DNA of 64,000 nt from Rhodocyclales bacterium (GCA_016215645.1 JACRIX010000053.1:16080-80079); one strand, 5' to 3'; positions 20,603 to 31,104 are shown, counted from the stretch's first letter. Made by a program: numbers and translations. Notes: a model not told the origin generated them from the letters alone.

Positions 20603-21847
20603 TCAGCCATACACCGGAAACTTCTTGCACAAGGCCGACACCTCGCCGCGCACGCGACTCAGCACCGACGCATCCTGCGGAGCGTCGAGCACGTCGGCGA
20701 TCAGGTTGGCAACCTGCTCGGACTCGATCTCGGTGAAGCCGCGTGTGGTCATCGCCGGAGTGCCGATGCGGATGCCGCTGGTGACGAAGGGCTTCTGCGG
20801 ATCGTTCGGAATGGCGTTCTTGTTGACCGTGATGTGCGCCTTGCCCAGAGCCGCCTCGGCATCCTTGCCGGTGATGTTCTTGGCCTGCAGGTCGACCAGG
20901 AACACATGGGACTCGGTGCGCCCGGACACGATGCGCAGACCACGGCTCTTGAGCACCTTGGCCATCACCTGAGCGTTGTCGATCACTTGCTCCTGGTATT
21001 CGCGGAAGTCGGGCGTCATCGCCTCCTTGAAGGCGGCCGCCTTGGCAGCGATCACGTGCATCAGCGGTCCGCCCTGCAGGCCGGGGAAGATCGCGGAATT
21101 GATCGCCTTTTCGTGCTCGGCCTTCATCAGGATCAGTCCGCCGCGCGGCCCGCGCAGCGTCTTGTGCGTGGTCGAGGTGACGACATCGGCATGAGGTACC
21201 GGATTCGGGTAGTAACCGGCGGCAACCAGGCCGGCATAGTGCGCCATGTCCACCATGAAAATGGCGCCGACGGCTTTCGCCACCTTGGCGAAACGCTCGA
21301 AGTCGATCTTCAGGGCGTACGCCGAAGCACCGGCGATGATCAACTTGGGTTTGTGCTCATGCGCCAACCGTTCCATCTCGGCGTAGTTGATCTCCTCGTT
21401 CTCGTCGAGGCCATAGGGCAGCACGTTGAACCACTTGCCGGACATGTTCAGCGCCATGCCGTGCGTCAGGTGGCCGCCGGCGGCGAGGTTCATGCCGAGA
21501 ACGGTGTCGCCGGGCTTGAGGAAGGCCATGAACACCGCCTGATTGGCCTGCGAACCGGAATTGGGTTGCACGTTGGCGGCGTCGGCGCCGAACAGCTTTT
21601 TGGCGCGATCGATGGCCAGTTGCTCGGCCACGTCGACATGTTCGCAGCCGCCGTAGTAGCGTTTGCCCGGATAGCCCTCGGCGTACTTGTTGGTCAGTTG
21701 CGATCCCTGCGCTTCCATCACCGGCCAGGACACGTAGTTCTCGGACGCGATCAACTCGATGTGATCTTCCTGGCGGCGATTTTCGTTCTGGATCGCGGCC
21801 CACAGGTCGGGATCGCTCTTGGCGAGGGTGTTCTGCTTCAGGAACAT
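20603..21847 (-). CDS. glyA: Serine hydroxymethyltransferase
   Basis: [46 protein letters not shown] ... [16 protein letters not shown]. Confidence 0.98.
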   Translation of the reverse strand: MFLKQNTLAKSDPDLWAAIQNENRRQEDHIELIASENYVSWPVMEAQGSQLTNKYAEGYPGKRYYGGCEHVDVAEQLAIDRAKKLFGADAANVQPNSGSQANQAVFMAFLKPGDTVLGMNLAAGGHLTHGMALNMSGKWFNVLPYGLDENEEINYAEMERLAHEHKPKLIIAGASAYALKIDFERFAKVAKAVGAIFMVDMAHYAGLVAAGYYPNPVPHADVVTSTTHKTLRGPRGGLILMKAEHEKAINSAIFPGLQGGPLMHVIAAKAAAFKEAMTPDFREYQEQVIDNAQVMAKVLKSRGLRIVSGRTESHVFLVDLQAKNITGKDAEAALGKAHITVNKNAIPNDPQKPFVTSGIRIGTPAMTTRGFTEIESEQVANLIADVLDAPQDASVLSRVRGEVSALCKKFPVYG

Positions 21848-21915
21848 GGCGGGATCCGGGTGGGATGAAAAGGGACGAATTTTAGCATCCGCACCCCGCC
21901 GCCCGCCAATCGGAA

Positions 21916-22569
21916 CTAGCCTGCGACCTCGTCGAGCGCCTGCTGCAGGTGCCCGCAGTCCGCCCAGGAAATCAGCTGCCAGCCGTAGTCGTCGCGCTCG
22001 ACCCAGTTGAAGGCGGCGTTCGGCAGGGTGAAATCGCGCGGGGCCTCCAGTGAACGGCCTGTCGCCACCCGATGAACGACGTCGAGCACGCCACCGTGGG
22101 TAAAGGCCAGCACGTGCTCCCCGGCATGGCGTGCGGCCATCGCCTCCAGTCCGGCCATCACCCGCGCCGCAAACGCGGCCAGGGATTCACCGGTCAGGTT
22201 GTCGTAGTCCGGCGTACGTGCCTGGTGATGGCGATGAACCTCGGGATACTGCCTGCTGGCTTCGTGCGAGGTCGTACCCTGCAACACACCGAAATGCCGT
22301 TCGCGAAGAGTCGGCGCTGGCGACACGGCGAGGCCAAGTCCGACGGTGGCGAGGCGGGCGGTATTCAGGGCACGCAACAGATCGCTGCTGTAGATGGCGG
22401 CAAAGGCCTGGCCGGCCAGGCTGGCGGCCACGGCCCGAGCCTGGGCACGGCCGGCAGCGTTGAGGTCGATGTCGATCTGGCCCTGGATGCGCTTTTCACT
22501 GTTCCAGTCGGTCTCGCCATGGCGGATCAGGCAAAAGCGCGTGGTGGATGTGTTCAGCATGGATGGCAT
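21916..22569 (-). CDS. Histidine phosphatase family protein (phosphoglycerate mutase-like)
   Basis: [36 protein letters not shown] ... [13 protein letters not shown]. Confidence 0.88.
   Translation of the reverse strand: MPSMLNTSTTRFCLIRHGETDWNSEKRIQGQIDIDLNAAGRAQARAVAASLAGQAFAAIYSSDLLRALNTARLATVGLGLAVSPAPTLRERHFGVLQGTTSHEASRQYPEVHRHHQARTPDYDNLTGESLAAFAARVMAGLEAMAARHAGEHVLAFTHGGVLDVVHRVATGRSLEAPRDFTLPNAAFNWVERDDYGWQLISWADCGHLQQALDEVAG
22308..22331 (-). repeat. Dispersed 24-nt repeat, copy in phosphatase gene
   Basis: 23/24 match. Confidence 0.75.
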
Positions 22570-22672
22570 TCTACCGTTCGCCGGATGACGGCCGGGATTC
22601 CGCATTTGGTGTGAAAATGCACTCCGCTTCCGGCCTGGCCGGGAATCCGGTCCGAAGAAAGGAACTCGCCCG

Positions 22673-24103
22673 ATGTCACTGCCACCCGCGGCCACACCGT
22701 CCGCCACGCCGCTGCAAGCCGGCGAGGCCAGGCAGTTGCTGAAGGTCGCCACCGAATCGCTGCTTGGCCATTTCGCCGAGATCTGCGAAGGCGCCGTGAT
22801 CGTCGACCGGCAGGCGCGCATCGTCTGGATGAACGAGCGCTACCCCAAGCGCCTCGGCGTCGCCAACCCCGCCGCCGCGATCGGCCAGCCGGTGGAGAGC
22901 ATCCTGCCCAACAGCCTGATGCGCGAAGTGGTGGACACCGGCCGCCCGATCATGCTCGACATCATGGATTTCGGCGTGGAATCCTTTGTCGTGGTGCGTC
23001 TGCCCTTGCGCGACAAAGACGGCACGGTAATCGGCGGCATCGGCCTGATGCTGCTCGACGACGCGCGCAGCCTGGCGCCGCTGGTCTCGCGCTTCAACCG
23101 CCTCAAGCTCGACTACGCCGACTCGCAGCGCCGCCTGGCGGAAGCCCGTCGCGCCAAGTACACGCTGTCGTCGATCATCGGCGCTTCGGCGGCTTGCGTC
23201 GCCTTCAAGCAGCAGGCGCGGCGCGCGGCGCGCACCCGCGCACCGGTGCTGATCCAGGGCGAAACCGGGACCGGCAAGGAACTGCTGGCACAAGCCATCC
23301 ACAACGCCAGCCTGCGCGCCGACAAACCCTTTGTCGCGGTGAATATCGCCGCCATCCCCGAAACCCTGCTCGAATCCGAGTTCTTCGGCACCGCCCCTGG
23401 GGCCTTCACCGGTGCCGAACGCAAGGGGCGCGAGGGCAAGTTCAAGCTCGCCGACGGCGGCACCCTGTTCCTCGACGAAATCGGCGACATGTCGGCTGCG
23501 CTCCAGGCCAAGCTCCTGCGCGTACTCCAGGAAGGCGAGTTCGAAGCGCTCGGCTCCAACCGGCTGGTGCCGATCGATGTCCGCATCCTCGCCGCGACCA
23601 GTCGCGACCTGCAGGCCGAGGTCGACGCGGGGCGCTTCCGCACCGACCTCTATTACCGCCTGAATGTCGTCACGCTGTCGATACCGCCGCTGCGTGAGCG
23701 CCTGGCCGATCTGCCGCTGCTCTGCGAGCACATGCTGGAGACGCTGTGCCACAAGCTGGGCCTGCCCCTGCGCGACATCGCGGCGGACGCCTTGCAGCGC
23801 CTGCACCAGCATGGCTGGCCGGGTAACATCCGCGAACTGCAGAACGTGCTGGAGCGGGCACTGATGATGAGCGACGGCGAGGTACTGGCACGGGCCGACA
23901 TCGACGCCGTGCTGCCCGCCGCCAAGGCAGCGGCGCCGGCACCGGCCAGCCTGTCGCTGGCAGAGGCCATCGCCGAAGCCGAGCGCCACAGCATCCGCAA
24001 GGCGCTGGCGGCCTGCGGCGGCAACAAGGCCCGTGCTGCCGCCGAACTCGGTATCTCACGCACATCGCTCTACGAGAAGATCGCCCTGCTCGGCCTGGGC
24101 TGA
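22673..24103 (+). CDS. PAS domain sigma-54-dependent Fis-family transcriptional activator
   Basis: LIQGETGTGKELLAQAIH, GAFTGAERKGREGKF, DGGTLFLDEIGDM, C-terminal Fis HTH NKARAAAELGISRTSLYEKI. Confidence 0.95.
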   Translation: MSLPPAATPSATPLQAGEARQLLKVATESLLGHFAEICEGAVIVDRQARIVWMNERYPKRLGVANPAAAIGQPVESILPNSLMREVVDTGRPIMLDIMDFGVESFVVVRLPLRDKDGTVIGGIGLMLLDDARSLAPLVSRFNRLKLDYADSQRRLAEARRAKYTLSSIIGASAACVAFKQQARRAARTRAPVLIQGETGTGKELLAQAIHNASLRADKPFVAVNIAAIPETLLESEFFGTAPGAFTGAERKGREGKFKLADGGTLFLDEIGDMSAALQAKLLRVLQEGEFEALGSNRLVPIDVRILAATSRDLQAEVDAGRFRTDLYYRLNVVTLSIPPLRERLADLPLLCEHMLETLCHKLGLPLRDIAADALQRLHQHGWPGNIRELQNVLERALMMSDGEVLARADIDAVLPAAKAAAPAPASLSLAEAIAEAERHSIRKALAACGGNKARAAAELGISRTSLYEKIALLGLG

Positions 24104-24141
24104 CAGCGAAACGCACAACTGTTCGCCCTGCCGTACCGAGC

Positions 24142-24204
24142 GTCCGCCGTGACGGACAACGCAGCGGCGGTTTCACTGCGGAAACCAGCCGAAACCACGG
24201 TTTC
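24142..24204. promoter_or_regulatory. Inverted-repeat cluster upstream of sigma-54 promoter (candidate activator sites)
   Basis: GTCCG-ccgtga-CGGAC (24142-24157); GGTTTC 24169, GAAACC 24181, GAAACC 24191, GGTTTC 24199 (GAAACCacGGTTTC perfect dyad). Confidence 0.5.
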
Positions 24205-24220
24205 TGCGGTCCGGACCGTG

Positions 24221-24236
24221 TGGCGCGGTCCTTGCT
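24221..24236 (+). promoter_or_regulatory. Sigma-54 (-24/-12) promoter for CoA-transferase
   Basis: TGGCGCGGTCCTTGCT matches TGGCRCG-N4-TTGCW with correct spacing, upstream of 24327 and directly after a sigma-54 activator gene. Confidence 0.75.
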
Positions 24237-24326
24237 GATGAATGTTCACGCATCCCGATTCACAAGACAATCGGGACGAGTGTCGCGACCCAACCGGCGC
24301 CGACGCTCCACCATGAGGAGAACATC

Positions 24327-26360
24327 TTGGTCCAGCAACCGCTGACTGCTTCCTTCCGCGCCGGCGAGACTGGCAAGGTGGTGAGCGCACGCGAGGCCGT
24401 ACAGTTGATTCGCGACGGCGACACGGTGGCCACCAGCGGCTTTGTCGGCATCGGCTTCGCCGAGAACATCGCGGTTGCGCTTGAGGCACTGTTTCTCGAT
24501 GGCGAAGCCGCCGAACCGCAAAGCCTGGGCCGGCCGCGCAACCTGACGCTGGTGTATGCCGCCGGCCAGGGCGACGGCGGCGCGCGCGGCCTCAATCACC
24601 TGGGCCACGACGGACTGGTCAGCCGCGTCATCGGTGGCCACTGGGGCCTGGTGCCAAAGCTGCAGCAACTCGCGGTGGCCAATCGGATCGAGGCCTGGAA
24701 CCTGCCGCAGGGCGTGATCTGCCACTTGTTCCGCGACATCGCCGCGGGCAAGCCGGGAACCCTGACACGCATCGGCCTGGGCACTTTCGTCGACCCGCGC
24801 CATGGCGGCGGCAAGCTCAACGAGAAGACCCTCGCCTGCGCCACCGAACTGGTGCGCGTGATGGAAATCGACGGCGAGGAATACCTCTTCTACAAGGCCT
24901 TCCCGATCAATGTCGGCATCATCCGCGGCACCACGGCCGACCCCGACGGCAACATCAGCATGGAAAGGGAAGCGCTGACCCTGGAGGCGCAGGCGATCGC
25001 CATGGCCGCGCACAATTCCGGTGGCATCGTCATCGCGCAGGTCGAGCGCATCGCCGAACGCAATTCATTGAACCCGCGCCAGGTCAAGATTCCCGGCGTG
25101 CTGGTGGATTGCGTGGTGGTGGCGGAAAAGCCCGAGTACCACATGCAGACCTTCATCGAGCCCTACAGTCCGGCTTTCGCCGGCGAAATCCGGGTACCGA
25201 TGTCCGCCTCGTTTGGCAACGGCGCGCCGATGGCGCTCGACGCGCGCAAGATCATCGCCCGCCGCGCCGCGATGGAGCTCGCCGCCAACGACGTGGTTAA
25301 CCTCGGCATCGGCATGCCGGAAGGCATCGCCGCGGTTGCCGCGGAAGAGATGATATTGGATCTGATCACCCTCACCGCCGAACCCGGCGTAATCGGCGGC
25401 CTGCCCGCCGGCGGCCTCAACTTCGGCGCCGCCACCAACACCCAGGCCATTCTCGACCAGCCCAGCCAGTTCGATTTCTACGATGGCGGCGGGCTCGACA
25501 TTGCCTTCCTCGGGCTGGCCCAGGCCGATCGCGAGGGCAACCTCAACGTCTCCCGCTTCGGCCCCAAGCTGGCCGGCGCCGGCGGCTTCATCAACATCAG
25601 CCAGAGTGCCGGCAAGGTGGTATTCGTCGGCACCTTCACTGCCGGCGCGATGGAGATCGAACTGGCTGCCGGCGGCGTGAAAATCCTCGCCGACGGCAAG
25701 GCCAGGAAGTTCGTGGCCCAGGTCGAGCACCGCACCTTCAGCGGCCCGGTCGCGGCACGGAGCGGCAGGACCGTGCTCTACATCACCGAGCGCTGCGTGT
25801 TCCGCCTTTGTGCCGAGGGCCTGGAACTGATTGAGATCGCGCCCGGGGTCGACCTGCGCCGCGACATCCTCGATCGCATGGAGTTCGCTCCCGTCCTGCG
25901 GCATCCGCCAGCCCTGATGGATGCCCGCCTGTTCATGCCGGAACCGATGGGCCTGCGTTCGCAACTGCTGGAGCGGCCGCTTGAACAACGCCTGAGCTAC
26001 GACCCGGAGCAGAACCTCTTCTTCGTCGATTTCGAAGGGTTGTCGGTGCGCCGCGCGGAGGACATCGACCGCATCCTGCATGCGGTCGAGGCGCGCCTGG
26101 CGCCAATCGGACACAAGGTCGCGGCGGTGGTCAATTACGAGCGCTTCAGCATCGCGCCGGAACTGCTCGACGACTACACCGGCATGGTCAAAGGACTCAT
26201 GGAACGCCACTACAGCGACGTGACACGCTATACCGCGAGCACCTTCCTGCGCGCCCGGCTGGGCGAATCCTTCGGCAAGCGGGTCGCCGATCCGCACATC
26301 TTCGAAACCCGCGACGAAGCGCAGCGACACCTGCGGCTCGGGACCCGCGCCGCGCCATGA
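24327..26360 (+). CDS. Acyl-CoA:acetate/3-ketoacid (family I) CoA-transferase, TTG start
   Basis: [36 protein letters not shown] ... [17 protein letters not shown] ... [23 protein letters not shown] gaggag then TTG. Confidence 0.9.
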   Translation: MVQQPLTASFRAGETGKVVSAREAVQLIRDGDTVATSGFVGIGFAENIAVALEALFLDGEAAEPQSLGRPRNLTLVYAAGQGDGGARGLNHLGHDGLVSRVIGGHWGLVPKLQQLAVANRIEAWNLPQGVICHLFRDIAAGKPGTLTRIGLGTFVDPRHGGGKLNEKTLACATELVRVMEIDGEEYLFYKAFPINVGIIRGTTADPDGNISMEREALTLEAQAIAMAAHNSGGIVIAQVERIAERNSLNPRQVKIPGVLVDCVVVAEKPEYHMQTFIEPYSPAFAGEIRVPMSASFGNGAPMALDARKIIARRAAMELAANDVVNLGIGMPEGIAAVAAEEMILDLITLTAEPGVIGGLPAGGLNFGAATNTQAILDQPSQFDFYDGGGLDIAFLGLAQADREGNLNVSRFGPKLAGAGGFINISQSAGKVVFVGTFTAGAMEIELAAGGVKILADGKARKFVAQVEHRTFSGPVAARSGRTVLYITERCVFRLCAEGLELIEIAPGVDLRRDILDRMEFAPVLRHPPALMDARLFMPEPMGLRSQLLERPLEQRLSYDPEQNLFFVDFEGLSVRRAEDIDRILHAVEARLAPIGHKVAAVVNYERFSIAPELLDDYTGMVKGLMERHYSDVTRYTASTFLRARLGESFGKRVADPHIFETRDEAQRHLRLGTRAAP

Positions 26361-26410
26361 ATCAGGCCGCCGATCGAGTGGCCCGGCGCGGGCTCAGTGG
26401 GCCACGAGCG

Positions 26411-27142
26411 TCAAGGCATGCGCCGCGCGTCGCTGCGCAACATGCGTGTCAGGTTCTGGCGCACGTAGCCGATGTGATTGGTCGCCGCCGCCAGCGCCTG
26501 CCCCGCATCGCCCTGCTCGATGGCCCGCCAGACCGCCCGATGCTGGTCGAGCAGTGCGTCCCGCGCGGCGGGCACCTGCATCAGTTCGCTCAGGTTGCGC
26601 CGCAAGTTGTCGCGCATCAGGCGCAACAGGCTCGCCGTCAGATGGCCGACGATCACGTTATGCGAGGCCTCGGCGATGGCCTGGTGAAACGCCAGGTCCG
26701 TATCCACCTGAAGGTCCAGATCCTGCCCGCCGAAGGACTCCTCGAGCAAATTCAGGCAATGGCGCACCCGCTCGCGATCCGCCGCCGTCGCACGCAATGC
26801 CGCGCATTCGGCGGCGCGGGCTTCCAGCATGTGGCGGAATTCGAGCATGTCCTCATGCACCCCCGGGTGGTCGCGCAAGATGGCTTCCCAGGGATTGCCA
26901 AAACTGGAATCCAGCCGGTCGGTGACGAAAGTACCGCCACCCTGGCGGCTTTCCAGCATGCCGCGTGCCGCCAGTTTGTGGATGGCCTCGCGCAGGGACG
27001 CGCGGGACACTCCCAGTTGCACCGAAAGATCGCGTTCCGACGGCAGGCGATCGCCCGGTTTCAGACTCCCTTCGAGCACCCGCTGTTCGATCTCGCGGGC
27101 AACGACGTCAGCCAATCGCGGAGCGGTCATTTTTGTATCCAT
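26411..27142 (-). CDS. FadR-subfamily GntR transcriptional regulator (PdhR/LldR-like)
   Basis: LADVVAREIEQRVLEGSLKPGDRLPSERDLSVQLGVSRASLREAIHKLAARGMLESRQGGGTFV plus FCD domain. Confidence 0.92.
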   Translation of the reverse strand: MDTKMTAPRLADVVAREIEQRVLEGSLKPGDRLPSERDLSVQLGVSRASLREAIHKLAARGMLESRQGGGTFVTDRLDSSFGNPWEAILRDHPGVHEDMLEFRHMLEARAAECAALRATAADRERVRHCLNLLEESFGGQDLDLQVDTDLAFHQAIAEASHNVIVGHLTASLLRLMRDNLRRNLSELMQVPAARDALLDQHRAVWRAIEQGDAGQALAAATNHIGYVRQNLTRMLRSDARRMP

Positions 27143-27158
27143 CGGCAAAATATAACAC

Positions 27159-27169
27159 TGGTCTGACCA
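27159..27169. promoter_or_regulatory. Candidate GntR/FadR-type operator 1
   Basis: TGGTCTGACCA, perfect TGGT-N3-ACCA dyad directly upstream of the regulator start. Confidence 0.65.
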
Positions 27170-27215
27170 CAATATCAATAGATGATCTTTCCATGCACGG
27201 AATACCTCAAAAGGC

Positions 27216-27244
27216 TTGACAGAGCAGATCTTGACCGATAACAT
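27216..27244 (+). promoter_or_regulatory. Candidate sigma-70 promoter for TRAP operon
   Basis: TTGACA-N17-TAACAT. Confidence 0.5.
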
Positions 27245-27254
27245 TTCAAGAATA

Positions 27255-27265
27255 TGGTCTGACCA
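27255..27265. promoter_or_regulatory. Candidate GntR/FadR-type operator 2
   Basis: Second identical TGGTCTGACCA, just downstream of the -10 element on the TRAP side. Confidence 0.65.
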
Positions 27266-27351
27266 TTGATCCAATTTGACAGAAACGCATGCGGAGCGCT
27301 TGCGCAATCCGGGCATAAGACCCGAGTGTCGCGGCAACCAAGGAGAAACTC

Positions 27352-27474
27352 TTGAAGCAAAGACTTTTTCAAGTTCAAGCTCGGGCTAAGATATGCCGCC
27401 CCTTACGCTATGGCCTGACTAGCGGCTTGCTTGTCGGATTTGCCCGCGTACCCACCCTGGAGGTCTGCGCATGA
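27352..27474 (+). CDS. Possible 40-aa leader ORF upstream of and coupled to dctQ
   Basis: AGGAG then TTG start; MKQRLFQVQARAKICRPLRYGLTSGLLVGFARVPTLEVCA*; stop overlaps dctQ ATG (ATGA). Confidence 0.25.
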   Translation: MKQRLFQVQARAKICRPLRYGLTSGLLVGFARVPTLEVCA

Positions 27475-28127
27475 ACGCCATGCTGAAGATGTCGCAACTG
27501 ATCGATGGACTGAACGAACGGGTGGGCCGCAGCCTGATGTGGCTGGTGCTCTTCGCCGTGGTCATTTCGGCGGTCAATGCCGTGGTGCGCAAGGCCTTCG
27601 ACATGAGTTCGAATGCCTTCCTCGAAATCCAGTGGTACCTGTTCGCCGCCGTGGTCATGCTCGGTTCCGCCTACACCATGCTGCGCCAGGGACACGTCAA
27701 GATCGACGTCATCGTCGGTCGTTTCTCCAAACGCACCCAGCTCATCGTCGAGTGCCTGGGCATCGTATTTTTCCTCTTTCCTTTCGTTTACAAGGTCAAC
27801 GAACTGGTCTGGCCGCTGGTGATCCAGGCTTATCACAGCGGCGAAATGTCACAGAATGCCGGCGGCCTGATCCGCTGGCCGGTGTATGCACTGGTACCCG
27901 CCGGCTTCATCCTGCTCGGCCTGCAGGGCCTCTCGGAATTGATCAAGCGCGTCGGCTTCCTCATGGGGCTGGCGGTCGATCCCACGCTACCGGTGCAGAC
28001 CAAGACAGCCGAAGAGGAACTGGCCGAGGAAATCCTCAAACATCAAGTCGCCCCCGAAGTGGTCAATCGCGTCGAGGATTCGCTCGACATGCACAAGGAT
28101 CAGAACAAGACCGGGAGCGCGAAATGA
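27471..28127 (+). CDS. dctQ: TRAP transporter small permease subunit (DctQ family)
   Basis: Four TM helices; VVSAVNAVVRKAFDMSSNAFLEIQWYLFAAVVMLGSAYTMLRQGHVKIDVI. Confidence 0.92.
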   Translation: MNAMLKMSQLIDGLNERVGRSLMWLVLFAVVISAVNAVVRKAFDMSSNAFLEIQWYLFAAVVMLGSAYTMLRQGHVKIDVIVGRFSKRTQLIVECLGIVFFLFPFVYKVNELVWPLVIQAYHSGEMSQNAGGLIRWPVYALVPAGFILLGLQGLSELIKRVGFLMGLAVDPTLPVQTKTAEEELAEEILKHQVAPEVVNRVEDSLDMHKDQNKTGSAK

Positions 28128-29875
28128 TCGAAATCCTCCAGCACAACATGGCGCCGATCATGTTCGGCGGCCTGATCATCTTTCTGCTGATGGGCTATTC
28201 GGTGGCCTTCTCGCTGGCCGCCTGCGGCCTGTTCTTCGGCTGGCTCGGCGTCGAACTCGGCCTGCTGCCGCACTCTCTGCTGCAAGCACTGCCGCTGCGC
28301 ATCTTCGGCATCATCCAGAACGACACCCTGCTGGCGATCCCCTTCTTCACCTTCATGGGCCTGATCCTCGAGCGATCGGGCATGGCCGAGGACCTGCTCG
28401 ACACCATCGGCCAGTTGTTCGGTCCGATCCGCGGCGGCCTCGCCTACGCGGTCATCTTCGTCGGCGCGATGCTGGCCGCCACCACCGGCGTGGTCGCCGC
28501 CTCGGTGATCTCGATGGGGCTGATTTCGCTGCCTATCATGCTGCGTTACGGCTACGACCGCCGCATCGCTTCGGGCGTGATCGCCGCTTCGGGTACCCTG
28601 GCGCAAATCATTCCGCCCTCACTGGTACTGATCGTGATCGCCGACCAACTCGGGCGCAGCGTCGGCGACCTGTACGCCGGCGCTTTCATCCCCGGTTTCA
28701 TCCTCACCGGACTCTATGTTGTCTGGGTTTTCATCATCAGCATGGTCAAGCCTGCCTACGTGCCGGCACTGCCGCTCGAAGCGCGCACCATCCGCGAGGA
28801 CAACGGCAGCGCCGGCCTGCCTTCGGTACTGGCCCTGGTCGTGCTATCTGCGGGTGCCGCGATCGCCTTTGCCAAGACGCGGCCGGCGGAAACGCCAACC
28901 GACGAACTGATCGTGGTCGCGATGTGCGTCGGCGTCGGCGTGGCCTTTGTGCTGGCGGTGCTGAATCGCGTCACCAAAATGGGCCTGCTCTCGCGCATGG
29001 CCGAACGCGTCACCTTTGTCCTGATCCCGCCGCTGGCCCTGATCTTCCTCGTGCTCGGCACCATCTTCCTCGGCATCGCGACGCCGACCGAGGGCGGCGC
29101 CATGGGCGCGGTCGGCGCGCTGATCATGGCGGTGTCGCGCCGCCGCCTCAGCGCCAGCCTGATGAAGCAGGCGATGGATGCGACCATGAAGCTGTCCTGC
29201 TTCGTCGTCTTCATCCTGCTCGGCGCTACGGTATTCAGCCTGACCTTCCAGGCCGTCGATGGCTCGGTCTGGGTCGAACACCTGCTGACCGGCCTGCCCG
29301 GCGGACAGGTCGGCTTCCTCATCGTGGTGAACCTGCTGGTCTTCTTCCTTGCCTTCTTCCTCGACTTCTTCGAGCTGGCCTTCATCGTCGTCCCGTTGCT
29401 CGGACCGGTCGCGGATAAGCTCGGTATCGACCTGGTCTGGTTCGGCGTCCTGTTGGCGGTGAACATGCAGACCTCGTTCATGCACCCGCCCTTCGGCTTT
29501 GCCCTGTTCTACCTGCGCAGCGTGGCGCCGCACAGCGAGTACATCGACCGCCTGACCCAGAAGAAGATCGCGCCGGTCACCACCACCCAGATCTACTGGG
29601 GTGCGGTGCCCTTCGTCGTCATCCAGGTCCTCATGGTCGGTTTGCTGATCGCCTTCCCTGGCCTGGTCACCACGCCCGATACGGCGGCCAAGGTCGATCC
29701 TGCGAGCATTCAGCTCGAAGCACCGCCTGCGGCAGACCTGGAATCGGCCATCGCCGACCAGGACAAGGAAAAAGCCGGGCAGGACGACGCGGACGGCAAG
29801 GAAGAATCGGAGCCCGAAGAAGAAGCAGATGACGCCGCCAAGGCGCTGGAGCAATCGATCAGCAAAGGAAAGTAG
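28124..29875 (+). CDS. dctM: TRAP transporter large permease subunit (DctM family) with acidic C-terminal tail
   Basis: MIEILQHNMAPIMFGGLIIFLLMGYSVAFSLA ... FTFMGLILERSGMAEDLLD ... SGTLAQIIPPSLVLIVIADQLGRSVGDLYAGAFIPG; ATGA overlap with dctQ. Confidence 0.95.
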   Translation: MIEILQHNMAPIMFGGLIIFLLMGYSVAFSLAACGLFFGWLGVELGLLPHSLLQALPLRIFGIIQNDTLLAIPFFTFMGLILERSGMAEDLLDTIGQLFGPIRGGLAYAVIFVGAMLAATTGVVAASVISMGLISLPIMLRYGYDRRIASGVIAASGTLAQIIPPSLVLIVIADQLGRSVGDLYAGAFIPGFILTGLYVVWVFIISMVKPAYVPALPLEARTIREDNGSAGLPSVLALVVLSAGAAIAFAKTRPAETPTDELIVVAMCVGVGVAFVLAVLNRVTKMGLLSRMAERVTFVLIPPLALIFLVLGTIFLGIATPTEGGAMGAVGALIMAVSRRRLSASLMKQAMDATMKLSCFVVFILLGATVFSLTFQAVDGSVWVEHLLTGLPGGQVGFLIVVNLLVFFLAFFLDFFELAFIVVPLLGPVADKLGIDLVWFGVLLAVNMQTSFMHPPFGFALFYLRSVAPHSEYIDRLTQKKIAPVTTTQIYWGAVPFVVIQVLMVGLLIAFPGLVTTPDTAAKVDPASIQLEAPPAADLESAIADQDKEKAGQDDADGKEESEPEEEADDAAKALEQSISKGK

Positions 29876-29951
29876 CAGCGTGGTGTAGTATCCGGCGGCG
29901 GACCAGTCCGGCCCAGTCGTCATGTATGAACAACATCGAGGAGATTCATAA

Positions 29952-31073
29952 ATGGAACGTCGCAAATTTTTGCAAAACGCCGCCGGCACTGGATTGGCCG
30001 GCATCTTGGCTGCCGGTGTCGCGCCGGCAGTTCATGCCCAGGCCCCGGCCATCCGCTGGCGCCTGGCTTCAAGCTTCCCGAAGGCGCTCGATACAATTTA
30101 CGGTGCGGCCGAAACCTTCTCGAAAGCAGTTTCCGAAGGCACCGGCGGCAAGTTCACGATTTCGGTCCATGCCGGCGGCGAGCTGATGCCCCCCTTCGGC
30201 GTGGTGGATGGCGTGCAGCAGGGTACGGTTGAATGTGCCCACACCGCCCCCTACTACTTCTTCGGCAAGGACGATACCTTCGCCATCGACTGCGCGATTC
30301 CCTTCGGCCTCAACAGCCGCCAGATGACCGCCTGGATGTACGAAGGCAACGGCTTGAAGCTGTTGCGCGAGTTCTATGCCGGCTACAACATCGTGAACTT
30401 TCCGATGGGCAACACCGGCGCCCAGATGGGCGGCTGGTACCGCAAGGAAATCAAGAGCGTGGCCGACATCAAGGGCCTCAAGATGCGTATCGGCGGCTTC
30501 GGCGGCAAAGTGCTGTCGGCCATCGGCGGCGTGCCGCAGAACATCCCCGGCGGCGAGATCTACCAGGCGCTGGAAAAAGGCACCATCGACGCCACCGAAT
30601 GGGTCGGGCCCTATGATGACGAGAAGCTCGGTTTCGTCAAGGTTGCCAAGCACTACTATTATCCGGGCTGGTGGGAAGGTGGTCCGCAGCTCTCTCTCTA
30701 CGTCAATCAGAAGGCCTACGACGCGCTGCCGGCCGACTACAAGGCCATTCTTGCCTCTGCGGCCTCCCACGCCCACGTCGTCATGCAAGCCAAGTACGAC
30801 GCCAAGAACCCGGCGGCGTTGAAGCGCCTGGTCGCCGCCGGCGCCAAGCTCCACCAGTTCGACAAGAGCATCCTCAAGGCCGCGCACGACGCAGCGATGT
30901 CGCTGTATTCCGACCTTTCGGCCAAGAACCCGGCCTGGAAAAAGGTGTACAGCGACTACGCCGCCTTCCGCGACGAGCAGCACCTGTGGTTCCGCTTCGC
31001 CGAAGCCGGCTTCGACAACTTCATGCAGACCGGTCGCAGCGCCGCTGCCAAGGCCGCGCCGAAGAAGAAGTAA
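29952..31073 (+). CDS. dctP: TRAP transporter substrate-binding protein, TakP-like (2-oxoacid type)
   Basis: MERRKFLQNAAGTGLAGILAAGVAPAVHAQ; IRWRLASSFPKALDTIYGAAETFSKAVSE ... WVGPYDDEKLGFVKVAKHYYYPGWWEGG. Confidence 0.92.
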   Translation: MERRKFLQNAAGTGLAGILAAGVAPAVHAQAPAIRWRLASSFPKALDTIYGAAETFSKAVSEGTGGKFTISVHAGGELMPPFGVVDGVQQGTVECAHTAPYYFFGKDDTFAIDCAIPFGLNSRQMTAWMYEGNGLKLLREFYAGYNIVNFPMGNTGAQMGGWYRKEIKSVADIKGLKMRIGGFGGKVLSAIGGVPQNIPGGEIYQALEKGTIDATEWVGPYDDEKLGFVKVAKHYYYPGWWEGGPQLSLYVNQKAYDALPADYKAILASAASHAHVVMQAKYDAKNPAALKRLVAAGAKLHQFDKSILKAAHDAAMSLYSDLSAKNPAWKKVYSDYAAFRDEQHLWFRFAEAGFDNFMQTGRSAAAKAAPKKK

Positions 31074-31104
31074 GGCAGCATCCGGCTGGTAACGGTCGTC
31101 CATG

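Noticed and set aside
19418-21868. 816-aa plus-strand ORF
   Set aside because: Antisense to ribD, nrdR and glyA; composition is codon-shadow of high-GC genes with no recognisable domain
25065-26330. 421-aa minus-strand ORF opposite the CoA-transferase
   Set aside because: Shadow ORF of a high-GC coding region
27431-28123. N-terminal extension of the 814-aa dctM ORF
   Set aside because: It runs through dctQ in another frame; the natural start is ATG 28124 with ATGA coupling
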